A program made the translations under genes and the position numbers. 64,000 bases of DNA from Candidatus Berkiella cookevillensis. GTDB taxonomy: Bacteria > Pseudomonadota > Gammaproteobacteria > Berkiellales > Berkiellaceae. The notes beneath the pieces are model-generated. The model did no database searches, was not told the origin of the DNA, and saw only the letters and a program-made list of their open reading frames with translations. The first letter of the stretch is position 1, and every line of letters begins with the position of its first letter. The stretch spans positions 62,001 through 126,000 of the forward strand of contig NZ_LKHV02000001.1 in the NCBI RefSeq assembly GCF_001431315.2, written 5' to 3'. This document shows positions 17,851 through 26,929 of this stretch, piece after piece.

Positions 17851-20800
17851 ATGCAGTATATGCCTAAAAATAATAAAGTGTTTAATCCTCAGCTCACCAA
17901 TCTACCATTGCTCGAAGAGCAACTCAAAGCAGGTCTCAAGCCAAATGACTTCTATCATGGCCGTCAAACCTTATTAGATATTGCCTTAATTCATGAGCAA
18001 TATGCTGCGGCTGATTTGCTAAAAAGATATGGTGCAATTGGGTATTTAGATGCTTCTAAAATACAGGAACAAAGAAGAAAGACTATTGAGCAATCGGCAT
18101 TAATATCCGAATATTCTGTCAAATGTCATTATGATAAATTAGGTAAAGCATCACTTGATATTGAAGAATTAGATAGGAGCACATCCACTGCCTCTCGGTG
18201 TGTGCGTTTATCCGGGAATGATTTTTTAAAGGAAGGCTACTTAAATCAATCTGTGGCAATTATTCGGGTTCAGGACAAGCTTAATATTGTTATTTTAGAG
18301 AAGCGAGATCCTTCTAAAGTGGTTGCTGTTTTTCAATTTGATGAGAATTTTCAGCTAAACCTTCTCTCTGCCAATGCGCATAGCCATAATATCAGCATTG
18401 AATCTGAAGGTCAGATAAATATTTGTGAAAAAATATCTGCTAAAAAATTGAGCGTTATAGCAGATACATTGCATGTGCAAAAAGCTGCGTTTATTCAAGG
18501 CTGTGAGCTTAAGATTGATGCAAAACGAAGTGTTAGAAACCAAGGGGTATGGCTGACAGAGACTTTGGCTTTGTGTAGTTTTGATTTTATCAATGAAGGG
18601 CATATAAGGCTGACTGAAAAATATAGTATTGATTGTGGTGGTAGATTTGAGCAAAAAAATGAGCTGATTGCTGTACGGCAAGGCAGTGTAAAGGCGCATG
18701 TGGTAGAAAATGCGGCAACTTCAACGCTTTTAATCGCTGAGGGTGAGTTAAAGCTTTATGGTAAGGCTTATGTAAAGAATTCAGGCTCCATATTGGCAGA
18801 TTATCTGGTTTTAGACAGTGAGCATCTTGTGAACAATCAGTATGGTGCGCTTATTAAAGCGGTTACTTGTATTGTTCCCCCTAAACCCAATCAATTTAAT
18901 AATGCAGGCTTTTATTTGGTAGGGCGAAAAAATCACCTGAGTATACTTGATAAAGTTTTGAATTACGCTACTTCTGCTGTTGAAATTACAGGTATGCTCC
19001 TGCCGATGCCTTCACAATCCTTAAAAAATTTGAGAACTTCTTTATTAGTAGCTAAAACGCTTTATCACAGTGCTGGCATCTTGTCGAGATTGTATCAAGG
19101 AAAATATCTTGAGGTAAGCAATAGCGAATACGTGCATTTTTTCTTAGACCATGTATTGCCAAGCATTGGCGGATTATCAGGCAATGATGAAAAAACTAAA
19201 TTTGTCTGCAATGTGTTTTATCAATTGTGGGGATGGTATTTAGGTGAAGATGAGTTAATTGACAGAAGCTTAACAATATTAGAGCTGATAATAAGCGCTG
19301 CAGCAACTTTGGGTAAAGGGAAATTAAGCGCTGAAGATATTAGTTTGTTGCAAAATGTTTCCAGAAAAATCATGCACTCCAGAAATACCTTTAAATTTGC
19401 GAAATCAGCCATTGAGGTCATATCTGCATATAGCTTAGGCACAGCGGAGGATACGCGAAATGCAAATGATACGATAGCAGCATTATCAGAGTCTGCCTTA
19501 AGAGATATGATTGATAGGCTTAGCCCCGATAAAATATTTGGTATAGAGTTTAACCCCAAAGATTTAGCGTTATTTGTATTAAATGGCGGGCATCAGCAAA
19601 GCCATACGGAGATTATAAAGCGTACGCTTTACTCTCTCATATATGCCTTACACAAATCTGAAAAAATATCGGATAGTTTAAAAGCAGAATATCAATTATA
19701 CGCGCAAAGCTTTTTTTCAGGAAAAAATTGGTTGCTTTTATATCAGCGATACCAAGAAGGGAAAATCACTTACGCTGAGTTGACTCAGCAGCTCTTTAAT
19801 AATCTTACTATTTATGCAAGTTATAGAGCAACCATCAATCAAATTGAAGCAAGTGCTGCTAAGGTATTAGAGACAGAATCTTTATCGGCAACAGATGAAG
19901 CTGAATCTCGTGCAAGTGAGCAGCTTGAATCAAATCTTGAAAAAACGATAGAAGATGAAGAACAGGCAGAGCCAGAAGTACACAGCGTACTTGAGGATGG
20001 GGTAACAGAAGAAGAAAACCAAGAAGAATTTGAGCTTATTGAAGACACAACCTATGCTCCCACGGAAGAAGAAGTTTTAGAGAAAATTCATGAAAATGCT
20101 GAGGCAGTGAGAATTTCCTATGGGGCAGATGTTGCAAAGGTTGATGTGATTATCGATGTTGATGCACAGGTTGAGAAAATTTTACATCCTCAACAAGATA
20201 CAGATACAGACACAGAAACACCCGAGAGTCTAAATTTCGGTGAGCAGCTAGACAAGCTGTTATCCAATGGCATAAATACTCAGCATGTGCAGGCTATGAT
20301 GGAGGTGCAAAGAGCCTTAGACGGTGATTATGCTGCTCAAGGTTATTTGGGTGTTTTTGCAAGCACATTACACAATCATGGTTTATTAGATAGCGTTGGA
20401 AACGCACATTTTTCTATTGAGGTGGGAAATAATTCTAATTCTATGCGTGCGACAGAAAATATTTTAATTTCTGGGCATGATATCAGTGTTAGAGATGAAG
20501 ACAATAAACGCATTGCTGCGCTGAGCAACAACGAGGCAAACTCTTCTTTTCTGAATGAAGCTTCAGGCACAATTACATCAGGCAATGATATTCGTTTTTC
20601 AGGCGTAGGTCAGCTTGAAAATAGAGGCAGTGTTCAAGCGGATGCTCATGTGTACATCAATGATGCTAAATCTGTTGTGAATCATGAGAAGGCGAGCATC
20701 ATAGGTGTTGAATCTGTTGATGTTGTTGCAGATGTTGAAGTGCAAAACATAGGATATGTGAGTGGTAAAAATGTTTCCTTAGAAGGTACACAAAAAGAAG

Positions 20801-23800
20801 CGCACAATGCAGGAAATATTGTTGCTCAAGAAGAAATTGTCTTAAAATCACAGCAAAAAATAAATCATACATCGGGTCGTTTGTCCGCACAAAAAATTAT
20901 TTTAGCTGGCACAGAGATTGAAAAATCTGGCAACATGAGTGCTGTTTTAGTAAAGACAACAGGTTATGACACAGAAAGGCCTGAAAGTATTACTTGGCGT
21001 AGTGGTGAAGGCAATGACAATATATATGCATTGAGCCTTAATCCTCAAAAGTCCTTTCAATGTGATGCAGATGCTTTTAATGGCACACAGATTACAGATT
21101 TACAGCTAAACGAAGCAAAACTTGGCCAAACGCAATGGCCTTCTTTATCGCCAGATTTTAAAAATATTTTTCAACTTCAGTTGCCTTATTCTGAGCGCAG
21201 CATTTCACTTGAAAGTCTTCCTCAACTAAATCCTGCAGCAACCTTTATCTTGAATGCACCAGGCACACGCTTAGAAGCAGTGGGTGATGTCCCTGTTCAT
21301 TATGCAAATACCCTGCGTTATAAGGGTGATGCTTTTCGGCAGACAGGTTCACATGGTTTTAAAGAAGCATGGTTTGATACAAAAGACTTTGATATTGAGG
21401 GTGGCACAAATAAATTATACCTTGAAAAAGGAGGTGTCATTCAATCTAAAACATTCAACAATAAAGGAAATTTGCATGCCGATGGCATCATTCATTGGAA
21501 TGTTGAAAGTTTTACGAATGATGCACAAATTAGGCATTATATTGAAGAATTTATTCACTCAAAAGAAAATTATGTCACTGATTATGTTGACTCTACAGCG
21601 ATTGTTGAAAATTCAGGCAGCATTTATGCGACAGGCCATCGTGGACATATTGCAGATTTTCAATCAACGGGTGGAAAATTTCGTTCTGGTACAGAAGGAA
21701 ATTATCTTTATGTCGATAATGCGCATCTTCGTCCTCTTTTTACACAATCTGGCGTATATTCTAGAGGCGTGATTGAAGATGTGGGTTGGAGTTGGCATTC
21801 TTTGCCCAAAGCAAATAATGCACAATTTAGCAGTGAGGGTGAAACTGTCTTATATGGCACAGGTAAAATGATTGCCAGTGGCGCTGATGTATGGGGTGAT
21901 AAAGGCACACACCTTTATTTTAATGAGGGCGTTCATGATGATAAGGTAGAATCAAGAGAGTATGTAATACAACAAGCCAAAGAACGTTCAGGTGGAAAAA
22001 ATAGACACGTTACTGTTCCTTATACACAGGCACAAGTTGTTAGCCAGAATTATATTTCTGCCAATGATGGACCCATTACCATTGCTTCTGCCGATGGAAG
22101 TATCTTCTTAAAAAATACGATACTGAGCACACCTTATGATGCTTCTCTTATTGCAAGAGATAAAATTTGGATAGATGGCGCAGAAGTGAGCATCTATGAA
22201 CGTGCGCACTACAAAGAAAGAGGCTTAAAACGAAGAAAAACGGTGCGCTCAGACAGTCACAGTGTTGAGGTACACAGTAGTTATTTGTTTATTGGCGGCA
22301 CTTTGGTTGTTTCTTGCTTGGACTTTCAGTTAAGTGCTGTATCAGGCGTGATTGGCAATGCAGATGTAACAGCTTTCACCACAAACTTAAGTGCGCAAGA
22401 AGAAAGTTTTAAAAATACCACGACCACAAAAACCTTTTCGATTGGATTGCCAGGAGAGAATTTAATTGAACTGCTATCAAGCCATAATGCCAAAGCTATA
22501 TTTTCAAGTTTAGTCAAAAACTGTGGTTGGGATATCGATGAATTAACCGCTTTAGCCAATGCAAAAAGTATTGCTGAAATACCTGCGCCTTTACTCAATT
22601 GTGCAAGAGATGCTTGGAATTTAACTGCCATGGTTGCCCATGCTTGCAATGAATTTGGCGGTAGTCCTGCAAAGTTTATTGGTTCAATTACTGACCAGAT
22701 GGGTTTGACAACCCAGTTGTCGAATGGAATGCGTATACCCACGCCTAATGTAAGTCTCAATTGGTCAAAAACCAAAGAAAAAACAGAACAGAGCCATATG
22801 GTTGCTTCTAACTTATATATAGGTGGCACCTTTAAGTTGTTTGGCAGTAAATTGATTATTGCGGATGGCTCAAAAATTGATGCAAATGTTTTGCTGCTCT
22901 CTCTTGCCAAAGGGATTGAAATGACAAAGGGCGTAGATAAATATAGCTATCAATCCGTGACTAAAAGCGGCAGCCTTACTACAGATCTCTCAAATCCGAT
23001 TGCATCCAGTGTTTCTGCCAGTAGAAACTCTGTTCGTATAGAATCTGAAACAGTAGATTTGGCTTTGTTGCAGGGGCGTGAGGCGGCCTATATCAGTGTG
23101 GGTGAGTCTATTGTGGGTGAGGGGCGTATCATTGCCGATAAAGGCAAAGTAAGTGCCCCTCATATTGAGCTTGTTTCAGCTCAAAGTTCCTATACAGAAT
23201 CTTGTAAAGCATCTTCTGTTGGTATTGGTGCCAATGCTATTGGTGCAGGTGTATTGCCTCAAGCGTCCATAAATGCCTCACAATCTCGTGTTGAAAATAC
23301 TGTGACTGAGAAGGCTGGTATCTTTATAGAAAATGGCACCTTAGTGACAAATGAGTGTAATTTAGAAAAAGGCTCTGTTATTTCCGTCAAACGTTTAGAG
23401 CGTTTGGATGGTAAAGAGGGCTTGCCTGTTATCACAGGCAGTATGGCCACCGATCATAATACTCAAACCCAGTCTAGCGTTGGTATCACGCTTGCGCATT
23501 TTGATGCTGAGCCTGGGGCAGATATGCGATATAGCAGCGATCGAGCACAGACAATCCATCAGCCTTCTGTGTATGCAGAGAATATTGTAGCAGGCGATTT
23601 TGTAGGCATTAATACGGATAAAGCGCAGGAGTCTATTGAGCTTGAGAGTTGTCATAGAGGATATGCCGTTGCTGGATTTGTGCCGAACAAAGAAAAATAT
23701 GAAAAACAAGCAGAAGACATACAAAAAGCATCTAATAAAGCCTTACATTTTTTGTTTAAGCATCCTGCTTCTAAATCCACACAACAAAATAGCTTGACAC

Positions 23801-25026
23801 CAGCCCCCGTAGAAGAGCGTTTAACGATTGATGAAAGTGCAGTACAAACCTTAGAACAAACCTCAGAATCTTCTATCGAAAATGATATACGCCTCGATCT
23901 GAATGCCTACTTTATGAGAGAAAGCGCACAAGATGGTATTTATGAGAAGCCTAAAGAGGCATCTGATTCGACAGAAATTAAAGAAAAAGAAAGTGAAGCA
24001 GAGGACTTAAGAGAGCAAAGCCAAATAGAGCAAACAGAGACACCATCTAATGAAAAAGAGAAATTAGATTTGTCTATGCCTGGTATGGCTAAACTATACA
24101 GTTTGCCTGATGTAGAATTCTATTTGGCACAACTATCACCAGAGGAACTACGCTATCTGACGGAAATGGTTGTGGCTTATGAAAATGGTGATCCTGAAGG
24201 CAAGATTGAAAAATTAAGACAGGCTTATGCAAGCAGTCAAAAAGATGGTTTTTCCAAGTTTTTGGAAGTATTTAATCCCTTTCCAAAGGCACATGCAATA
24301 GCACCTGCTTTGCCATTTGCGACTATTTATCTTCTAGGCGCTTTAGGTATTCTAACGTATAAAGCAACGTTAGAACAATCAAACTTTGATTATGCAATGA
24401 ATGAGCCAGAAGATGTAAATTCAGATTTTCCGGCACTGAATCATCAAGCACTTTATTTTGAAATAGGTATGTGGCTAAAAAATAAATTTACAAGCCAGCC
24501 AGATTTGCCTGATAGTGCTATGGGATTCCCTATACATGAATCTGATGATGTGTCTTATATTACACCTATCCCTGATGCTGAAGCGTATGGTAAGCAATTA
24601 GAGCATATACCTATCATTGATAATCTAGGGCAGATATTGTCTCAGCCGGTGCCGGAGAAACAATCGGGAGCTGATATTTATTCTCAACCATTACCTCCAA
24701 ATTCCTTGAAATGGAATTTTGATGCCTATAAAGTGAATGGTGAAGAATTTATTAAAACAAAAGATCATGATTATTATTCTGCTGCTGATTATTTAGAGGG
24801 GTTTCCTGGTTCTTATCGAGTTCAAGGAAAAACACCTATGGGAGATGGGAAAAAATTAAGAAGGCGTTGGAAAACAGAAGATGGGAAAATTCTTGAATGG
24901 GATTACCAACATGGTGAGGTAGAAATGTATACAGAAAAAGGCAAGCATTTAGGTGCTTATGATCCAGATACAGGGAAAAAAGTCAAAGAACCAAACAATG
25001 AGAGAAATATTAAAAAATTCTTATAA
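17851..25026 (+). CDS. Giant haemagglutinin-repeat protein with colicin E3-type RNase C-terminus
   Basis: This 2391-residue polymorphic-toxin-like protein starts with an ankyrin-like stretch (TLLDIALIHEQYAAADLLKR), with no Sec signal peptide and no recognisable two-partner-secretion domain. Acidic low-complexity sequence lies near residues 680-780. From about 850 on it has filamentous-haemagglutinin-type repeats (NEASGTITSGNDIRFSGVGQ, LENRGSVQADAHVYINDAKS), then a long FHA-2-like region to about 1950. The last 60 residues match the cytotoxic domain of colicin E3, which cuts 16S rRNA in the decoding centre: EWDYQHGEVE, HLGAYDPDTGKK and ERNIKKFL. The E3 catalytic residues D55, H58, E62 and R90 correspond to D2351, H2354, E2358 and R2385. 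A small gene 10 bp downstream is the likely immunity gene. No transporter partner is nearby. A T4SS-delivered or intracellular role is possible. Confidence 0.85.
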   Translation: MQYMPKNNKVFNPQLTNLPLLEEQLKAGLKPNDFYHGRQTLLDIALIHEQYAAADLLKRYGAIGYLDASKIQEQRRKTIEQSALISEYSVKCHYDKLGKASLDIEELDRSTSTASRCVRLSGNDFLKEGYLNQSVAIIRVQDKLNIVILEKRDPSKVVAVFQFDENFQLNLLSANAHSHNISIESEGQINICEKISAKKLSVIADTLHVQKAAFIQGCELKIDAKRSVRNQGVWLTETLALCSFDFINEGHIRLTEKYSIDCGGRFEQKNELIAVRQGSVKAHVVENAATSTLLIAEGELKLYGKAYVKNSGSILADYLVLDSEHLVNNQYGALIKAVTCIVPPKPNQFNNAGFYLVGRKNHLSILDKVLNYATSAVEITGMLLPMPSQSLKNLRTSLLVAKTLYHSAGILSRLYQGKYLEVSNSEYVHFFLDHVLPSIGGLSGNDEKTKFVCNVFYQLWGWYLGEDELIDRSLTILELIISAAATLGKGKLSAEDISLLQNVSRKIMHSRNTFKFAKSAIEVISAYSLGTAEDTRNANDTIAALSESALRDMIDRLSPDKIFGIEFNPKDLALFVLNGGHQQSHTEIIKRTLYSLIYALHKSEKISDSLKAEYQLYAQSFFSGKNWLLLYQRYQEGKITYAELTQQLFNNLTIYASYRATINQIEASAAKVLETESLSATDEAESRASEQLESNLEKTIEDEEQAEPEVHSVLEDGVTEEENQEEFELIEDTTYAPTEEEVLEKIHENAEAVRISYGADVAKVDVIIDVDAQVEKILHPQQDTDTDTETPESLNFGEQLDKLLSNGINTQHVQAMMEVQRALDGDYAAQGYLGVFASTLHNHGLLDSVGNAHFSIEVGNNSNSMRATENILISGHDISVRDEDNKRIAALSNNEANSSFLNEASGTITSGNDIRFSGVGQLENRGSVQADAHVYINDAKSVVNHEKASIIGVESVDVVADVEVQNIGYVSGKNVSLEGTQKEAHNAGNIVAQEEIVLKSQQKINHTSGRLSAQKIILAGTEIEKSGNMSAVLVKTTGYDTERPESITWRSGEGNDNIYALSLNPQKSFQCDADAFNGTQITDLQLNEAKLGQTQWPSLSPDFKNIFQLQLPYSERSISLESLPQLNPAATFILNAPGTRLEAVGDVPVHYANTLRYKGDAFRQTGSHGFKEAWFDTKDFDIEGGTNKLYLEKGGVIQSKTFNNKGNLHADGIIHWNVESFTNDAQIRHYIEEFIHSKENYVTDYVDSTAIVENSGSIYATGHRGHIADFQSTGGKFRSGTEGNYLYVDNAHLRPLFTQSGVYSRGVIEDVGWSWHSLPKANNAQFSSEGETVLYGTGKMIASGADVWGDKGTHLYFNEGVHDDKVESREYVIQQAKERSGGKNRHVTVPYTQAQVVSQNYISANDGPITIASADGSIFLKNTILSTPYDASLIARDKIWIDGAEVSIYERAHYKERGLKRRKTVRSDSHSVEVHSSYLFIGGTLVVSCLDFQLSAVSGVIGNADVTAFTTNLSAQEESFKNTTTTKTFSIGLPGENLIELLSSHNAKAIFSSLVKNCGWDIDELTALANAKSIAEIPAPLLNCARDAWNLTAMVAHACNEFGGSPAKFIGSITDQMGLTTQLSNGMRIPTPNVSLNWSKTKEKTEQSHMVASNLYIGGTFKLFGSKLIIADGSKIDANVLLLSLAKGIEMTKGVDKYSYQSVTKSGSLTTDLSNPIASSVSASRNSVRIESETVDLALLQGREAAYISVGESIVGEGRIIADKGKVSAPHIELVSAQSSYTESCKASSVGIGANAIGAGVLPQASINASQSRVENTVTEKAGIFIENGTLVTNECNLEKGSVISVKRLERLDGKEGLPVITGSMATDHNTQTQSSVGITLAHFDAEPGADMRYSSDRAQTIHQPSVYAENIVAGDFVGINTDKAQESIELESCHRGYAVAGFVPNKEKYEKQAEDIQKASNKALHFLFKHPASKSTQQNSLTPAPVEERLTIDESAVQTLEQTSESSIENDIRLDLNAYFMRESAQDGIYEKPKEASDSTEIKEKESEAEDLREQSQIEQTETPSNEKEKLDLSMPGMAKLYSLPDVEFYLAQLSPEELRYLTEMVVAYENGDPEGKIEKLRQAYASSQKDGFSKFLEVFNPFPKAHAIAPALPFATIYLLGALGILTYKATLEQSNFDYAMNEPEDVNSDFPALNHQALYFEIGMWLKNKFTSQPDLPDSAMGFPIHESDDVSYITPIPDAEAYGKQLEHIPIIDNLGQILSQPVPEKQSGADIYSQPLPPNSLKWNFDAYKVNGEEFIKTKDHDYYSAADYLEGFPGSYRVQGKTPMGDGKKLRRRWKTEDGKILEWDYQHGEVEMYTEKGKHLGAYDPDTGKKVKEPNNERNIKKFL

Positions 25027-25036
25027 GGTAAAAAAA

Positions 25037-25369
25037 ATGACAATTAATTCTAAAGAGGCTGATAAAATAATACGCACTGTTTCTGGCTATGATCTTGTGC
25101 CTGATAAAAATGGGGATCACTTATTTCGTATCAAATATTATTTAAAACCAATAGATTTGAATTTTTTGAGACAGCTTTTTAATATTGATATGAGTAGTGA
25201 AGATATGGCCGATCTTTATATGCTTTATTGTTATGAAATAAATGAAATACAAGCAAAAGCGTTACAGCCATATGTGATTAATGGAGTCATAGATTTAAGA
25301 AAATATTCCTTTATGCTTGAATCAGAAAGAAGCTATCCTGGGCAACGTCTTAATTTCTCTGACTCTTGA
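25037..25369 (+). CDS. Probable immunity protein for the E3-type RNase toxin
   Basis: This 110-residue cytoplasmic protein starts 10 bp after the toxin stop. I chose ATG 25037, which is preceded by AAGG; a longer frame would overlap the toxin gene. It has the general pattern of a small immunity-protein family (DUF7683-like): a basic N-terminus, then DLNFLRQLFNI, then IQAKALQPYVINGVIDLRKY and a C-terminal FMLESERSYPG. It does not resemble the classical colicin E3 immunity protein. Assignment as immunity rests mainly on position directly behind a toxic domain that needs protection in the producer. Family membership is from memory and uncertain. Confidence 0.6.
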   Translation: MTINSKEADKIIRTVSGYDLVPDKNGDHLFRIKYYLKPIDLNFLRQLFNIDMSSEDMADLYMLYCYEINEIQAKALQPYVINGVIDLRKYSFMLESERSYPGQRLNFSDS

Positions 25370-25429
25370 TGAAGAAGAATGTTTGTGCTGGCCATTTTAC
25401 ATTATGTCTAAAAATAACATGAGATCAAA

Positions 25430-25828
25430 ATGATAGAAAATATAGCAACATTGATTGAGCCTAAACAAGAAGACAAAGGTATTGAAGAATTATGTATTTT
25501 GGAAATAAATAATCAGAGGCTGCAGGTATTTGATTCTTGGGGCAACATGCATCCCTTATATTTTGGTAAAAAATATAAGGTGGAATTGATTCTTGTGCAG
25601 CTTGATTATGAAGAGCCTGAAATTCAAAATTTTGATCATAATGAGGCAAAACAAATTGGCAGTACATTTTTTTATGATCTATATGGCCGTGTTGAAAATG
25701 GCATTTTTATTGTTGGCAACTTTAAATTTGAATGGGAGGACTTTGAAGATGATCCCATGTATGAGAATAAATTTGTTAAGTTGCATGTGGATAGAATTAT
25801 TGTCGATTTTTTGGAAGAGTTAGATTAG
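25430..25828 (+). CDS. Small acidic protein downstream of the toxin, possible second immunity protein
   Basis: This 132-residue, strongly acidic protein has no signal peptide or membrane segment and I do not recognise it. Stretches such as LILVQLDYEEPEIQNF, FEWEDFEDDPMYENKF and VDFLEELD show a high density of Asp/Glu. It follows the presumed immunity gene by 60 bp in the same orientation. Colicin E3-type toxins have very basic domains and are blocked by acidic immunity proteins, so this could be an additional or orphan immunity protein. That is inference from charge and location only. Confidence 0.5.
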   Translation: MIENIATLIEPKQEDKGIEELCILEINNQRLQVFDSWGNMHPLYFGKKYKVELILVQLDYEEPEIQNFDHNEAKQIGSTFFYDLYGRVENGIFIVGNFKFEWEDFEDDPMYENKFVKLHVDRIIVDFLEELD

Positions 25829-25908
25829 GATTATTTAGACACCCACAATTATCTCCTATTTAAGTAGCTGATGAGCATTGAGTTTTGGGTGCCTAGCTAG
25901 ATCTAATC
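25829..25908. repeat. Palindromic intergenic repeat
   Basis: GATTATTTAGACACCCA at the left and TGGGTGCCTAGCTAGATCTAATC at the right form an imperfect inverted repeat (7 of 8 in the core) around a 40-bp centre. Related sequences occur at 6768-6839 and, sharing mainly the ends, at 35294-35355. It may be a small non-autonomous element or a repeated structured RNA or terminator. Confidence 0.6.
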
Positions 25909-26083
25909 GACATATCATTTTCTGTCTTTAACCACAGTTTTGTTGGCTACCACTTTTAAAGGATTGCTTTTGGGCGGTGTATTTATATCCAGCTATTCGC
26001 CACATCGCCTTTGGTGCTGTATTATTACTTGATAGCATGATGTACTGTTTAGTAACAGGTAGTGTCAGGAGAAGGATAGCCTA

Positions 26084-26887
26084 ATGTTTGTTGCACTGTG
26101 TGGTGTGCTTGCATTCTTTATTTATATTTCCTTTGCAAAGGTGCACTCGCCGTTTGGCATCATAGAGACGGCACCGAATGCTTTTTTATTTGCCATTGCT
26201 GTTAGCACGATTGTATTTTGTATTCGGCGCAGTATGAGGGTTAAGCAGTTCTTTTCGATCTTTATCTTAAGAGCGGTTGCACTTAGCATAAGTGGTTACA
26301 TGGCATATGCTCTGCTTTGGATAGTGGTTGCAAACCACAAGCTTTATTTAATATCGCAGATGTCCACAGAAGAGCTTGATGTGATGTATGAGACATTAAA
26401 GCATCAGCCTTGTGATCGGTACAATGCGCATTTGTTAGCAGAAATTTCTGTAAAAACAAATACATCTTCCAAGACATTAGAGAAAATTGCAAAAAATGAA
26501 GGTGTATGCTTGGTGCAAGCATATGCGCTTTGGTCTGGTTTTGTTTCATCCGGTACAGGCAATTATCAAGGTAATCCTGTAAAGAGATTGGTCGCACAGA
26601 ACGCAAATACAAATGCGAAGACCTTGGAGTACCTTTATTCTTTAAAAGATTTCTACATTACTGCGTCTGTTGCAAGAAACGTAAATACGCCTGTGAAAAT
26701 TCTAGAGCAAATTTATAGAGAATATGGTCATAACATGGGTTTTGATCTTGCCATCAACCCGAATACCCCTGCGTATATTTTGAGCGCACTTTCTGATACA
26801 GATAATCAATATGTAAAAGAATATATTGCTAAAAATCCTAATACACCGCCTGAGATTAAAAAGAAAGTAATGGAAGGTTTGCCATAA
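26084..26887 (+). CDS. Membrane protein with LRV-like repeats
   Basis: This 267-residue protein has three hydrophobic segments in the first 90 residues (about 2-18, 30-46 and 65-85), so the N-terminus is probably embedded in the inner membrane. The C-terminal half has repeats of the leucine-rich-variant type: LVAQNANTNAKTLEYLYS, VARNVNTPVKILEQIYRE, LAINPNTPAYILSALSD and IAKNPNTPPEIKKKVME, each with an N-x-N-T-P/A turn. LRV repeats form a superhelix, generally for protein binding. AGGAGAAGGA lies well placed upstream of the ATG. The ABC transporter genes follow after 42 bp and may be co-transcribed. Function is unknown. Confidence 0.7.
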   Translation: MFVALCGVLAFFIYISFAKVHSPFGIIETAPNAFLFAIAVSTIVFCIRRSMRVKQFFSIFILRAVALSISGYMAYALLWIVVANHKLYLISQMSTEELDVMYETLKHQPCDRYNAHLLAEISVKTNTSSKTLEKIAKNEGVCLVQAYALWSGFVSSGTGNYQGNPVKRLVAQNANTNAKTLEYLYSLKDFYITASVARNVNTPVKILEQIYREYGHNMGFDLAINPNTPAYILSALSDTDNQYVKEYIAKNPNTPPEIKKKVMEGLP

Positions 26888-26929
26888 CGCTCAAACAAAA
26901 TAGTGCTAACAAAGAGATTTTATAAACCT

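Noticed and set aside
20190..20225. Low-complexity GATACAGATACAGACACAG run as a possible repeat locus
   Set aside because: It is a short codon-level repeat (Asp-Thr) inside the giant toxin gene, not a separate element.
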